64,000 nt of DNA from Calothrix sp. NIES-4101 (GCA_004296455.1 AP018280.1:6932794-6996793), one strand, 5' to 3'; shown: positions 18,291-27,539, counted from the stretch's first letter. Translations and numbers: made by a program. The notes: a model not told the origin generated them from the letters alone.

Positions 18291-19439
18291 ATGAGCAATA
18301 TTATTCAATCTCCACAGATGCAAGCAGCATTAAATGCCAATACACCAAGTCAAAAGCTAAGAGAATTAGTCAAAAGTAAAAGTAAAAATATTCGTTTAGC
18401 TGTTGCTCAAAATCCAAATACACCACCTGATATCTTCATCGAATTATTTCCTGAATTTCCCACCCAAATTTTAAATAATCCCATCATTGATTTTTTATTA
18501 CTAGAAAATCCTAACTTCCTGGAAGAAATATACTATCAAAGTCGGGATATTAATCCTTTGACGGCGAGTAAAAGTATTAATCCTTTTAGAATTGATGGAC
18601 TTCCATTATTTTTTATTGAATGGGCTGCCAAACATCCAGATGTGTATATTCGTTATGATGTTGCCAGAGGAAAAAATATACCTCTGCGTATCTTAGAAAA
18701 TTTGGCTCAAGACAAAGATGAAAATGTCAGAATCGGTGTTGCTGGTAATGAGTATACACCTAGTTATATTTTAGAAAAATTAGCCCAAGATGAAGATATT
18801 GATGTACGTGAAAATATTGCAGCTAATCACAGTACGCCCAGTTTTATATTAGAAAAACTAGCTCAAGATGAAGACATAGTGGTGAAAGCGAATATTGCTC
18901 GTAATTCTAATACCCCAGTTCACACTTTAGAAATATTATCTCAAGCAGAAAACCTTGATATAGATATTCAAGTAAGTCTTGTCGAAAATCAAAATACTAC
19001 AAGTCAGATTTTAGAGGTTTTAGTCCAAGATGGGAGCCCAGCTATTAGAAGTGATATTGCCCGCCATGCAAAAGCTTCCATTAATATCTTAGATTTATTA
19101 TCAAAAGATGAAAGTGAAGATGTGAGAAGTCAGGTTGCTGGCAATACGAATACACCTCTAAAAATTTTAGATATTCTCGCAGAAGATAAATCTTCCGTAG
19201 TTAGAAGGCAAGTGGCAATTAATCCAGTTACACCCGTAAAAATCTTAGATAAATTAGCTGAAGATGAATCACCATTTGTCAGACGGAATACTGCTGAAAA
19301 TGAAAATACTCCAGTTCATCTTCTCGAAAAATTAGCTCGAGATAAATATGGTTTAGTACGTAATAGTGTTGCAAAAAATCAAAATACTCCAAGCTATATT
19401 CAAGAAATTATCAATTCAGTAGTCAAGTCTCATTCATAA
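18291..19439 (+). CDS. LRV/HEAT-like repeat protein inside the dev operon
   Basis: A 382-residue protein built mostly from ~24-residue repeats (about residues 120-375, some ten copies). The consensus is NxxTPxxILExLAxDxxxxVRxxVAxN, matching the leucine-rich variant/alpha-helical repeat class used for protein binding. The N-terminal 100 residues hold related but degenerate copies. No signal peptide is seen. A good ribosome site (GGAG, six bases) precedes ATG 18291. It sits on the same strand between devB (49 bp) and devC (31 bp), where DevBCA operons normally have nothing, so it is probably co-transcribed. A scaffold or regulatory role for the exporter is speculation. Confidence 0.8.
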   Translation: MSNIIQSPQMQAALNANTPSQKLRELVKSKSKNIRLAVAQNPNTPPDIFIELFPEFPTQILNNPIIDFLLLENPNFLEEIYYQSRDINPLTASKSINPFRIDGLPLFFIEWAAKHPDVYIRYDVARGKNIPLRILENLAQDKDENVRIGVAGNEYTPSYILEKLAQDEDIDVRENIAANHSTPSFILEKLAQDEDIVVKANIARNSNTPVHTLEILSQAENLDIDIQVSLVENQNTTSQILEVLVQDGSPAIRSDIARHAKASINILDLLSKDESEDVRSQVAGNTNTPLKILDILAEDKSSVVRRQVAINPVTPVKILDKLAEDESPFVRRNTAENENTPVHLLEKLARDKYGLVRNSVAKNQNTPSYIQEIINSVVKSHS

Positions 19440-19469
19440 ACATATAAAATTCAAAATCTCAAATTATAT

Positions 19470-20645
19470 ATGCTTTCTCCTATACAAAATTTACAACGTC
19501 GCACCCCACTCGGCTGGTTGCAACTAACCCGCCAAAAGGGGCGCTTTCTTGTCGCCTTGTCAGGCATTGCTTTTGCGGACATATTAATGTTTATGCAACT
19601 AGGATTTCAGGCTGCATTATTCGACAGTAACACCCGGCTACACCGCAGCATGGAAGCAGATATTTTCCTAATCAGCCCCCAAGCACGCAACTTGGCAAAT
19701 ATGTCTACATTTACAAGACGTAGGCTATTTCAAGCCAACGATGTACCAGGAGTAAAGTCAGCAGAACCGATGCATGTTAACTTTATCGACTGGAAAAATC
19801 CCGAAACTGGTAAAAAATCAACACTACTAATAATGGGTTTTAATCCCGATAAATCAGCAGTTGACTTACCTGAAGTTAATCAACAGCTAAATAAAGTTAA
19901 ACTTGCAGATAGTGTTTTATTTGATCGCGCTGGACGTGGAGATTACGCAGAAGTTATTAAAAAAGTTGACCAGGGCAAAAAAGTAAATGCTGAGATTGAA
20001 CGTCGTACTGTTCATGTCAGTGGTTTATTTAAAGTTGGAGCCTCATTTATTGCCGATGCAACATTAATTACCAGCGACCAAAATTTCTTAAGATTATTTC
20101 CCCGACGTGAAGTTGGTAGCATTAGTATTGGTTTAGTCAAATTAAAACCAGAATCAGACCCACAAAAAGTCGCTGCACAGTTAAAAACTCATCTTGGTAA
20201 TGATGTCCGAGTTCTAACTAAAGAAGAATTTATTACCTTTGAAAAAGACTACTGGCAGAAAAGCACCTCCATCGGCTTTATCTTCAACCTGGGGGTAATG
20301 ATGGGCTTTATGGTGGGGGTAATTATTGTTTACCAAGTTCTCTCCACCGACGTTAATGCCCATATGAAAGAATATGCGACATTTAAAGCCATGGGTTTTC
20401 GTAACTCTTACTTATTGAGTGTCGTGTTTGAAGAAGCGATTATTTTAGCAATTTTAGGTTTTATTCCTGGCATTTCCGTTTCCTTGGCATTGTACACAAT
20501 GACTAGTAATGCCACAAATTTACCAGTAATTATGACCTTCGCCAGGGCAATTCAAGTCATGATTATGACTGTGATTATGTGCATGATTTCCGGCGCTGTT
20601 GCCACCCGTAAAGTCCAATCCGCAGACCCCGCAGATATGTTTTAA
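19470..20645 (+). CDS. devC: DevC-type ABC exporter permease
   Basis: A 391-residue MacB/FtsX-like permease of the DevC family. One transmembrane helix near the N-terminus (~28-50) is followed by a large periplasmic domain (~60-265). Three more helices lie at ~270-295, ~320-345 and ~355-378. The opening RRTPLGWLQLTRQKGRFLVA and the phrase VYQVLSTDVNAHMKEYATFK are characteristic. It should pair with DevA for ATP-driven transport and DevB as adaptor. devA begins 79 bp downstream. Confidence 0.92.
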   Translation: MLSPIQNLQRRTPLGWLQLTRQKGRFLVALSGIAFADILMFMQLGFQAALFDSNTRLHRSMEADIFLISPQARNLANMSTFTRRRLFQANDVPGVKSAEPMHVNFIDWKNPETGKKSTLLIMGFNPDKSAVDLPEVNQQLNKVKLADSVLFDRAGRGDYAEVIKKVDQGKKVNAEIERRTVHVSGLFKVGASFIADATLITSDQNFLRLFPRREVGSISIGLVKLKPESDPQKVAAQLKTHLGNDVRVLTKEEFITFEKDYWQKSTSIGFIFNLGVMMGFMVGVIIVYQVLSTDVNAHMKEYATFKAMGFRNSYLLSVVFEEAIILAILGFIPGISVSLALYTMTSNATNLPVIMTFARAIQVMIMTVIMCMISGAVATRKVQSADPADMF

Positions 20646-20724
20646 ATTCGTTAAAGATGTAGTGACGCGGATATTTCCTATCTCTTCCAGTTCCCGATTT
20701 CCAATAATTCAGCAATTTCAACTT

Positions 20725-21423
20725 ATGGAATCCGTAATCTCTGTCAAAAATCTCGACCATTTCTTCGGCAAAAATCAACTTCGCAAACAAGTATTATTTA
20801 ATGTCAACCTGGAGATTGCTGCTGGTGAAATTATCATTATGACTGGTCCCTCCGGCTCCGGGAAAACTACATTACTAACACTGGTGGGTGGCTTACGCTC
20901 AGCACAATCTGGCAACTTGCGCGTTTTGGGACAGGACTTAGTGGGAGCCAATGCCAGGAAACTCACACAAGCACGTCGTCATCACGGTTATATTTTTCAA
21001 GCACATAATTTACACGGAAGTTTGACAGCATTACAAAACGTGCGAATGGGTTTAGAAGTACAAAAAGGCATTTCATCAAGAGAAATGAACCAACGCGCGA
21101 TCGCAATGCTGGAACATGTAGGATTAGGAAATCGTGTTAATTATTACCCAGATGATTTATCAGGGGGACAAAAACAACGGGTAGCGATCGCCCGAGCACT
21201 TGTTAGCCGTCCAAAAATAGTCTTGGCAGATGAACCAACGGCAGCACTCGATAGTAAATCTGGTCGCGATGTTGTCAATTTGATGCAAATGCTCGCCAAA
21301 GAACAGGGTTGCACAATTTTACTTGTGACCCACGATAACCGTATTCTCGATATTGCTGACCGTATTGTACATCTGGAAGATGGAAAGCTAGCAAATGACA
21401 CAAATTTAGCACCAGCTAGCTAA
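20725..21423 (+). CDS. devA: DevA-type ABC exporter ATP-binding protein
   Basis: A 232-residue nucleotide-binding protein. Walker A is GPSGSGKTT, the signature is LSGGQKQRVAIARAL, Walker B is IVLADEPTAALD, and the switch His is in LLVTHDNRI. It belongs to the LolD/MacB-like group that serves DevBC exporters. I chose ATG 20725 because MESVISVKNLDHFFGKNQLR matches DevA N-termini. The frame is open upstream to a TTG inside devC, but that would add 42 atypical residues. It is the last gene of the operon; the next start is about 200 bp away. Confidence 0.93.
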   Translation: MESVISVKNLDHFFGKNQLRKQVLFNVNLEIAAGEIIIMTGPSGSGKTTLLTLVGGLRSAQSGNLRVLGQDLVGANARKLTQARRHHGYIFQAHNLHGSLTALQNVRMGLEVQKGISSREMNQRAIAMLEHVGLGNRVNYYPDDLSGGQKQRVAIARALVSRPKIVLADEPTAALDSKSGRDVVNLMQMLAKEQGCTILLVTHDNRILDIADRIVHLEDGKLANDTNLAPAS

Positions 21424-21619
21424 AACCACGTAATTTACCCCTAAATCAGGATGTAATCGGTTCAGGTAAATGTTGCATTTATACAATTTATACACATAAT
21501 ATTAAGGGCAGTTTAATTTAACTATTAATCAATCCGCCAATTACTTGCTCCTGCCGGAAACACAGACAACAACCCTTTAGTCTGTTGTTCACAGTAGTCA
21601 GAAATCGTTGTGCAACTCT

Positions 21620-22573
21620 ATGATCACAATCGACCGTAATAGTCAGTCCCCAAGCTCACAAAACCTTTGGATGAATGCAACAGTCAATGGCTTAAATCAA
21701 ACTTTTAAAAAATATATTCGAGCCGCTAGCATCACCGCAGGCGTGGCAGCTTTACCCATTGCTTTTGCTTTCCCTGCCAATGCTTTGCAAGTCCAAATTA
21801 ATCCCCCATCTCCCCGATTGGGAGATACCATTTCCGTAGTAGTTAGCTTGGATAACCCGGCTAGTGGTAACAGTGTGACTGTAAGTCGTGGCAACGAAAA
21901 CTACACAGCCTATGAAGTTGCTCCCAACAAGTACCGTGCTTTTATCCCGACTACACCTCTGGAAAAAGCAGGTGGTAGAACAATTACAGTGACAGGCGGT
22001 GGTGAAACCAAAAAAATCCCCGTTGAAGTAAAACCGCGTACCTTTAAAGTTCAACGTATTAATTTGCCCCCAGGTAAGGCTGGCGTTTCGGCAACCAAAC
22101 TTGAACTACAACGGGCTTCTGAATTTCGCGCTGTACGCACTCCCGAAAAATTCTGGAAAGGCACGTTTATTAAGCCAAGTAACGCCCGGATGACTACCCC
22201 ATTTGGAGTCCGTCGCTACTACAACGGTGTATTCGCCAAGGATTACTACCATCGTGGTCTAGATTTCGCCGGAGGAACTGGTTCCCCGGTTGCCGCTCCC
22301 GCCGCAGGTCGTGTTGTTTTAGTAGGAACTGTCAAAGAAGGGTTCAGAGTCCACGGTAACGTCATTGGTGTTGATCATGGACAAGGAGTGGCAAGTATCT
22401 TTATGCACCTGAGTAAAATCTTGGTCAAGGAAGGTGATATGGTACAGCCCGGTCAAAAAATCGGCGAAATTGGTTCGACAGGCGCATCTACAGGGCCACA
22501 CCTACATTGGGGCTTGTATGTAAATGGCAAAAGCATCGACCCAATCCCTTGGCTCAATAGTACTTTTGAATAG
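21620..22573 (+). CDS. M23-family metallopeptidase (LytM domain), exported
   Basis: A 317-residue protein with an internal hydrophobic signal (about 38-58, ITAGVAALPIAFAFPANALQ). A beta-rich middle region precedes a C-terminal M23 domain. The zinc ligands are His211 and Asp215 (HRGLDFAGG) and His296 of GPHLHWG, with His294 also in place. M23 enzymes cut peptide cross-links in peptidoglycan or, when degenerate, activate amidases; here all ligands are present. ATG 21620 is preferred over a TTG four codons earlier. It follows devA after about 200 bp and is probably separate. Confidence 0.9.
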   Translation: MITIDRNSQSPSSQNLWMNATVNGLNQTFKKYIRAASITAGVAALPIAFAFPANALQVQINPPSPRLGDTISVVVSLDNPASGNSVTVSRGNENYTAYEVAPNKYRAFIPTTPLEKAGGRTITVTGGGETKKIPVEVKPRTFKVQRINLPPGKAGVSATKLELQRASEFRAVRTPEKFWKGTFIKPSNARMTTPFGVRRYYNGVFAKDYYHRGLDFAGGTGSPVAAPAAGRVVLVGTVKEGFRVHGNVIGVDHGQGVASIFMHLSKILVKEGDMVQPGQKIGEIGSTGASTGPHLHWGLYVNGKSIDPIPWLNSTFE

Positions 22574-22718
22574 TCAAGTTGAGTAGTAAAAATGTATCTA
22601 GATGCATTTTTGCTACATAATTTATGTGTAAACTGTTTACAATTGAGCAAAATAGAGCAAATATAGATTCGATTGGTATCCGTCCCTACCTCACTTGGGT
22701 GGCAAGACAAATTTAAAG

Positions 22719-23270
22719 ATGAGTGCTATGAGTATAGGAAAAATTGTAGAACACGCTCTCCAAGATGGTTATCTAACACCAGCTATGGAAGCTGAAGTTG
22801 GAAGAATCTGTGACCATGCCTCAGAACTGTCAATTGAGGAGTACATGGCGTTAGACAGGCTGATGGGCGCACTATTAACGGGTGAAGTAGTGGCGGTACC
22901 TCGCAAACAGTTTATTAACGTCATGGAAGATTTGGTGTTGACTGAGGCTGTTGCTCGTGTTGCCGAGATCGAAGCTACTAGTGAAAGAACCTTAGATGTT
23001 GGAGATATCGCCGCTTACGCTCTCAACCGCCTTCCCCCCCTCTATGCGACTACCGAAGAGGGTGCTAGCTGGCAGCGCCAACGTGCAAAAGCTGAATTGC
23101 AAGATTTAATTAGCCAGCAGGTTGGAGAAGCAATCTCCCGGAACCTGGATCGACCCAACGATGATAAAACACCAGTATTGGCGAAAAATACCGGTAATGA
23201 ACTGGTATCTCAAGTTAGTAAGTTACTCCAAGCTTATGCGCCTAACTTTGAGCAAAAGGCACAGCCTTAA
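22719..23270 (+). CDS. ComFB-family protein, possible cyclic-dinucleotide receptor
   Basis: A 183-residue protein. The central part (EDLVLTEAV then DIAAYALNRLPPLYATTEEG) matches the late competence ComFB family. From literature memory, cyanobacterial ComFB-domain proteins such as CdgR bind c-di-GMP and affect cell size; whether this is that orthologue is not shown here. The N-terminal ~50 residues are helical and the C-terminal ~50 are polar. ATG 22719 is preferred; a TTG at 22695 and an ATG at 22728 are alternatives. Monocistronic by spacing. Confidence 0.8.
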   Translation: MSAMSIGKIVEHALQDGYLTPAMEAEVGRICDHASELSIEEYMALDRLMGALLTGEVVAVPRKQFINVMEDLVLTEAVARVAEIEATSERTLDVGDIAAYALNRLPPLYATTEEGASWQRQRAKAELQDLISQQVGEAISRNLDRPNDDKTPVLAKNTGNELVSQVSKLLQAYAPNFEQKAQP

Positions 23271-23359
23271 GTTAAGAGTTAATAGTTAATTTGGCAATAC
23301 TTGATGGTTAATAGTTAATAGTTATTTCATAACTTCAATTAACTTTAACTAATCACCAA

Positions 23360-24067
23360 CTAATGTCTTACTTCTACAGGTGTCCCTATTTTGATTTGGT
23401 TATACAACATCCGGACATCCGGGTTACGCATTCGCAAACAACCATGAGATACAGGACTTCCCACTAAGCTGTCATCTGGCGTTCCGTGAAAACCAATTTC
23501 ACCATCCTTATCGGACAGAAAACCGATCCAGCGATCGCCTAAAGGACTATCTTCACCTGGTGGGAAAACTTTCCCAGTAATTGGATGTCGCCATACTGGA
23601 TCATGTTGCATATGGAAAACTTTAAATGAACCTGTAGGTGTCTCCCAACCTTTTTTACCAATACCTGTGGGATAACTCGCTATCACTTCACCCATTCGGT
23701 AAACATAGACACGGCGATCGCTTAAATCTACAACTAATCGGGATTCTTTGGATATAGAGTCTGGTTGCGAATTCAAAGATGACTGCTGGGGAGATGAAGC
23801 CCTGGCAGAATCATTGCCATTATTACTGTTTTGATCTAACTGGAGAAATTTCGCCAGTTTATCTGTTATTGAAGTTTCGTTATTGGTAGAATTCTGAGAT
23901 TTTGAATTTTGAGATTTTGCACTTTGAGCTTGTTTTGATGATGGCATTGATTCCATCGAAGTTGTGGAACTCGAGATATGCAAATGTACAGCTATAGTCA
24001 GCAAGGCTGTACTAAAGCAGAGCAACATCACTATACGCGCTACAGATTCATTTCTCACCATTGCCAT
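23360..24067 (-). CDS. L,D-transpeptidase (YkuD domain), membrane-anchored
   Basis: A 235-residue protein. An N-terminal signal/anchor (residues ~9-27) is followed by a low-complexity Ser/Gln/Asn linker (~35-105). The YkuD domain starts at LVVDLSDRRVYVYRMGEV and includes GFHGTP and the catalytic SHGCLRMRN with Cys210. Such enzymes make 3-3 cross-links in peptidoglycan or attach proteins to it. It is convergent with the ComFB gene. The N-terminal linker probably spans to the wall. Confidence 0.93.
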   Translation of the reverse strand: MAMVRNESVARIVMLLCFSTALLTIAVHLHISSSTTSMESMPSSKQAQSAKSQNSKSQNSTNNETSITDKLAKFLQLDQNSNNGNDSARASSPQQSSLNSQPDSISKESRLVVDLSDRRVYVYRMGEVIASYPTGIGKKGWETPTGSFKVFHMQHDPVWRHPITGKVFPPGEDSPLGDRWIGFLSDKDGEIGFHGTPDDSLVGSPVSHGCLRMRNPDVRMLYNQIKIGTPVEVRH

Positions 24068-24450
24068 CGCCTATCTTTAGCTAACATACCTAATAAATAC
24101 ATTAAGTTACATATCTTTATCAAGACAGACGTTAAATACATCAAGATATTTCCTCGCCAGAGGTTTTTTCTTTTTTCGATTGTAATTTACACAATCTTGA
24201 ATATAACTCCGTTACTGGCAAAAAAACTGCTTACTCCTTGAAACTAATAGTCCGATGATTCACCAAAACATCAAAAATTTATAAACTTTTCTCTATTCCC
24301 TCATGAATATTCCAATACTAGTGGGCACACTAGGGTTAAGGCAAATACACGACTGATTGTATTTGCAAAGCTTCGGATCGAAATTATTTCCCAGGAACTT
24401 GGTGGGTGTAAAGAACAATCTTTATAGATGGTGTGGATGAGATAAAAATT

Positions 24451-24612
24451 ATGTTTGAAAAATTAATTCTTGCGATCGCAATTACATTTTCCCTTAATTT
24501 GTGTTTGCATATCCGTGAACCTAGCACAAATAATACATACATAACCGTTGACGAAAAAGTTAATTCAGCAGCAACCATTTTAGTCAAGGATTTTGGAACT
24601 GCTGAGGAGTAG
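24451..24612 (+). CDS. Possible small exported peptide (53 aa)
   Basis: ATG 24451 opens a 53-residue frame. It starts with two Lys/Glu residues and a hydrophobic run (LILAIAITFSLNLCL), like a signal peptide, and continues with a polar 35-residue tail. A HIP1-like GCGATCGC lies inside. No homologue is known to me and the ribosome site is weak, so this may be chance. Confidence 0.3.
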   Translation: MFEKLILAIAITFSLNLCLHIREPSTNNTYITVDEKVNSAATILVKDFGTAEE

Positions 24613-24931
24613 AAATTGGTGATTGAGCAAAAATATGCACAGGGAATACAGGGACGTTGGCAAAATCTGAGTCGATGTTGCATGATTGCGGGATAATTTT
24701 GTCATGTGATGACTACAAAACTCCATCACTCAGCCTCCATCTCACTCTCTTTCACTCCCTGTTGCAGCTTGTATTATCAAACACTTGTAAATTCAGTATT
24801 TATTGTTTTTATTTTTTCCTGAAAAATATTATTTCCAAAGCTAAATGGCTAAATAGCAATATATTAGCTGCTCTAGTTTTGCTGCATTTATATACATCGG
24901 TGTTACAGTCAAGAATCCGTCACTACCTTGA

Positions 24932-24958
24932 GGAACTAATTACAAATTAGCAGGTCTA
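24932..24958 (+). promoter_or_regulatory. ECF-type promoter candidate of the sigma-factor gene
   Basis: GGAACT (24932-24937) and TCTA (24955-24958) are separated by 17 bp, resembling the GGAAC/TCT pattern of ECF sigma promoters. It lies 33 bp before the ECF sigma start, which would allow autoregulation. Not tested. Confidence 0.35.
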
Positions 24959-24991
24959 ATAGATAGGGATGTTAAAAAGCCAGTACGATCT

Positions 24992-25651
24992 ATGAGTCAA
25001 TCGATTACTGTATCCTGGTCAACAATAGATACCAGGCTTCCGGAAAATAAGGAAGTGCAAGTTGACAAACTCTCAAACCACGACTTAATTTTACGCTGTC
25101 AAGCTGGGCTGCGTCCTGATCGTGCTGCGTTTGAAGAATTAATGCGTCGTTATCAGACTCAGGTTGAAAGAGTTTTGTATCACCTAGCACCAGACTGGGC
25201 TGATCGAGCCGATTTGGCTCAGGAAGTTTGGATTCGAGTTTTTCGGAATATTAGCAAATTACAAGAGCCATCCAAATTTAGAGGTTGGTTAAGCCGGATT
25301 GCCACCAACTTGTTTTATGACGAGTTACGGAAACGCAAACGGGTTGTCAGTCCTCTGTCGCTCGATGCTCCCCGCTCGGTAGACGACGGCGAAATGGATT
25401 GGGAAATTGCTGGGGATACCCCAGGGCCAGAAGAAGAACTAACTACTCGCGAGTTTTACGAACAACTGCGCGAAGCGATCGCCGACCTACCCGAAGTATT
25501 CCGGACTACGATTGTCCTCAGAGAAATCGAAGGTATGGCATACGAAGAAATAGCCGAAATCACAGGCGTTTCTTTGGGTACAGTCAAATCTCGTATCGCT
25601 CGTGCGAGAACCAGATTACAAGCACAATTGCAAAACTATCTTGATGCCTAG
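24992..25651 (+). CDS. sigG: ECF (group 3) RNA polymerase sigma factor, SigG-like
   Basis: A 219-residue sigma factor. Region 2 lies at ~48-115 (FEELMRRYQTQVERVLYHL, DLAQEVWIRVFRNI, FRGWLSRIATNLFYDELRKR). Region 4 lies at ~155-215 (LPEVFRTTIVLREIEGMAYE then EIAEITGVSLGTVKSRIARA). No region 1.1 or 3 is present, so it is an ECF type. A probable anti-sigma gene follows 172 bp downstream. The pair resembles SigG and its partner in other cyanobacteria, linked to envelope or general stress; the symbol rests on family recognition without an alignment. Confidence 0.88.
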   Translation: MSQSITVSWSTIDTRLPENKEVQVDKLSNHDLILRCQAGLRPDRAAFEELMRRYQTQVERVLYHLAPDWADRADLAQEVWIRVFRNISKLQEPSKFRGWLSRIATNLFYDELRKRKRVVSPLSLDAPRSVDDGEMDWEIAGDTPGPEEELTTREFYEQLREAIADLPEVFRTTIVLREIEGMAYEEIAEITGVSLGTVKSRIARARTRLQAQLQNYLDA

Positions 25652-25823
25652 GCTTGTAGTAGAAGCCAAATGCAAATGCAATTTTTAGTCAATCACGGGA
25701 CTCTAGAAATAAGTTGAACAAAATAAACAAATCAAGTAGAGTGCTTCTGCCAAAAGAAATAAATACAATTTCTCACCTTTGTCCGATCTGTTTACCCGTG
25801 TATGAATTGGTAATAGTGTTAAG

Positions 25824-26447
25824 ATGAATACTGATTCTGGATTTAACTACCGTTCTCATTCAGAAGCCTCTCAACCAGGACTGGATGAAAATGTTGTCAA
25901 GCATACCAACGATTTAACGGGTGCTATGGATATGGTGAAGCGCGATCGCTTCGAGTTATTAAGTGCTTACCTCGATGGCGAGGTGACAGCAACAGAACGC
26001 AAGCAAATCGAAGAATGGCTGGCAAATGACCCGTCATCTCAAAAGTTATATAACAGATTGTTAAAACTACGGCACGGACTGCGGACTCTCCCGATTCCCC
26101 AACCGGAAGTATCCGTGGAAACAACTGTAGAAAAAGTTCTGGAACGTTTGCAACGTCGGCGTTTAAGATTAGCAAGTATATTCGGTGGAACTGCGATCGC
26201 AGCTTGTGTTCTGGGCTCGATTTCTGGTTTGTTGAATGGTGAAACTAGCAGATTCCAATTTGCACAAAGACCAATTGAGCAGGTTAAAGAACAGCTAAAA
26301 TCAAGCCCAATTCAACCAGAAGTTACAAGTTCGTCTTTGATGGTTGCAATTAACGGTCCAGTTATCCCAATTCCCAAAACGGAAAAGCTGGAGCCGAAAA
26401 ATTTTAATAAGCAACAAACGCCAAATCATGACAACAGTCTTTATTAA
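25824..26447 (+). CDS. Probable anti-sigma factor, membrane protein
   Basis: A 207-residue protein. Residues ~38-95 (DRFELLSAYLDGEVTATERK then WLANDPSSQKLYNRL) match the anti-sigma N-terminal domain without the usual His-Cys-Cys zinc ligands. A transmembrane helix follows at ~117-135 (LASIFGGTAIAACVLGSI), then a ~70-residue likely periplasmic tail. This is the layout expected for an anti-sigma factor that holds the adjacent ECF sigma at the membrane. ATG 25824 is the start; ATG at 25926 (MDMVKRDR) is an alternative. Confidence 0.82.
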   Translation: MNTDSGFNYRSHSEASQPGLDENVVKHTNDLTGAMDMVKRDRFELLSAYLDGEVTATERKQIEEWLANDPSSQKLYNRLLKLRHGLRTLPIPQPEVSVETTVEKVLERLQRRRLRLASIFGGTAIAACVLGSISGLLNGETSRFQFAQRPIEQVKEQLKSSPIQPEVTSSSLMVAINGPVIPIPKTEKLEPKNFNKQQTPNHDNSLY

Positions 26448-26472
26448 TTAGGCAATCATATCGCTAGTCTAT

Positions 26473-26943
26473 TTAGTTCTGGCGAAATTGCTCAATATTA
26501 ATACTCTTACCAGTCCACCAACCATCAATTTGTCGGACACCATTTAGCTGATGCACTTGACTTTTTGTCATCAAGTAAGTCCAAGCTAAACCAAGAAATT
26601 GCTGGGTTTGAAAAGGTTGGTTTTGAAAAGAAAAATCTATATTACTTTCTAGATTGAATATTTCAATCTGCTCTCGCTGATAAAGGTTTTCTGAATTTTG
26701 CCTAGAGGGATAGTAATCTTCTAACTCATCTAGCTTCGTCAAAACCTCTAAATCAGCGAATGTAAGGAGATAGCCGTAAACTCGGTTGTCTCCTTTTATC
26801 ATTGCTGGGTATCCCTGGGGTAATGCAAATAATTCGCCCAATGTGTAAACCGGTTTGGCATCCACAATTTTACCCGCGCAATATTCTGCATAATTTTCCT
26901 CGCCGGGTTTCAATGTACCGTAAACAAATACTTTGAACACCAC
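26473..26943 (-). CDS. Gamma-glutamylcyclotransferase-like protein (GGCT/AIG2 fold)
   Basis: A 156-residue protein. The N-terminal FVYGTLKPGEENY is the substrate-binding loop of the GGCT/BtrG fold. VYGYLLTF and KLDELEDYYP supply the expected acidic catalytic region. Members cyclise gamma-glutamyl amines or remove gamma-glutamyl groups; the substrate here is unknown. The start is GTG 26943. It is convergent with the anti-sigma gene. Confidence 0.85.
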   Translation of the reverse strand: MVFKVFVYGTLKPGEENYAEYCAGKIVDAKPVYTLGELFALPQGYPAMIKGDNRVYGYLLTFADLEVLTKLDELEDYYPSRQNSENLYQREQIEIFNLESNIDFSFQNQPFQTQQFLGLAWTYLMTKSQVHQLNGVRQIDGWWTGKSINIEQFRQN

Positions 26944-27039
26944 TCATCCTCAACTCTAGTTGTAGTAATTTTCTGCCTGCAATACAAATTTCTCCAGAAC
27001 CGCCGCACATAATTTGACTTTTTGACGAACTTTTGCCGG

Positions 27040-27387
27040 CTAACCAGCTAAACTTTCGATTAAATGCCAATAGCGGCTATGTTCGATTTCCTGCTTAATA
27101 TAGTCAAATACTTGTCGGCAGTGATTATCAAACTGAAGCGGCAATTCTTCATTTTTAATCACTAAAGTCATGCGAGTTTCTGATTCTGTAGCAGTTGTTT
27201 TGTCAATTAATGCTTCCACTGTGACTAATTTGGAGAATGCAATACTACCAGGAAATTCACGCGCCATGATGTAATCGGCGGTGTAATATTGCACATCTAG
27301 CCCACAACTATCTAGAAGCTGTATGAGTGATGGTTGAAGGATTTCTACCGAAACAGAAAGAACAAAAGAACATGTATACCGAGCCAT
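27040..27387 (-). CDS. Conserved hypothetical protein
   Basis: A 115-residue soluble protein without a motif I recognise. It has an N-terminal strand-rich half (YTCSFVLSVSVEILQPSLIQ) and a C-terminal helical stretch ending YIKQEIEHSRYWHLIESLAG. It lies 96 bp upstream of the GGCT-like gene on the same strand and may share its transcript. The length and tidy ATG at 27387 support a real gene. Confidence 0.65.
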   Translation of the reverse strand: MARYTCSFVLSVSVEILQPSLIQLLDSCGLDVQYYTADYIMAREFPGSIAFSKLVTVEALIDKTTATESETRMTLVIKNEELPLQFDNHCRQVFDYIKQEIEHSRYWHLIESLAG

Positions 27388-27539
27388 AATAGCCCCAACC
27401 CTTGTAACACTGCGTACATCCTATAATACCTGACTATCTCACAGGTAACTATTTTTCAACTTATTCTTATTTTCCCTGCCCTTTACCCCTTACCCTTTTA
27501 CCTTTAACCTAAGCATTAAGTGCTTTGGTAGAGGTTTTC

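Larger units (their letters stand above)
24068..24991. other. Gene-poor region upstream of the sigma factor
   Basis: 924 bp between the divergent L,D-transpeptidase and sigma-factor genes. It holds one possible small exported peptide gene (24451-24612) and an ECF-like promoter near 24932. Other open frames here lack family resemblance. Confidence 0.5.

Noticed and set aside
24657-24950. 97-codon open frame upstream of the ECF sigma gene
   Set aside because: TTG start, no ribosome site and composition unlike coding sequence; probably chance.
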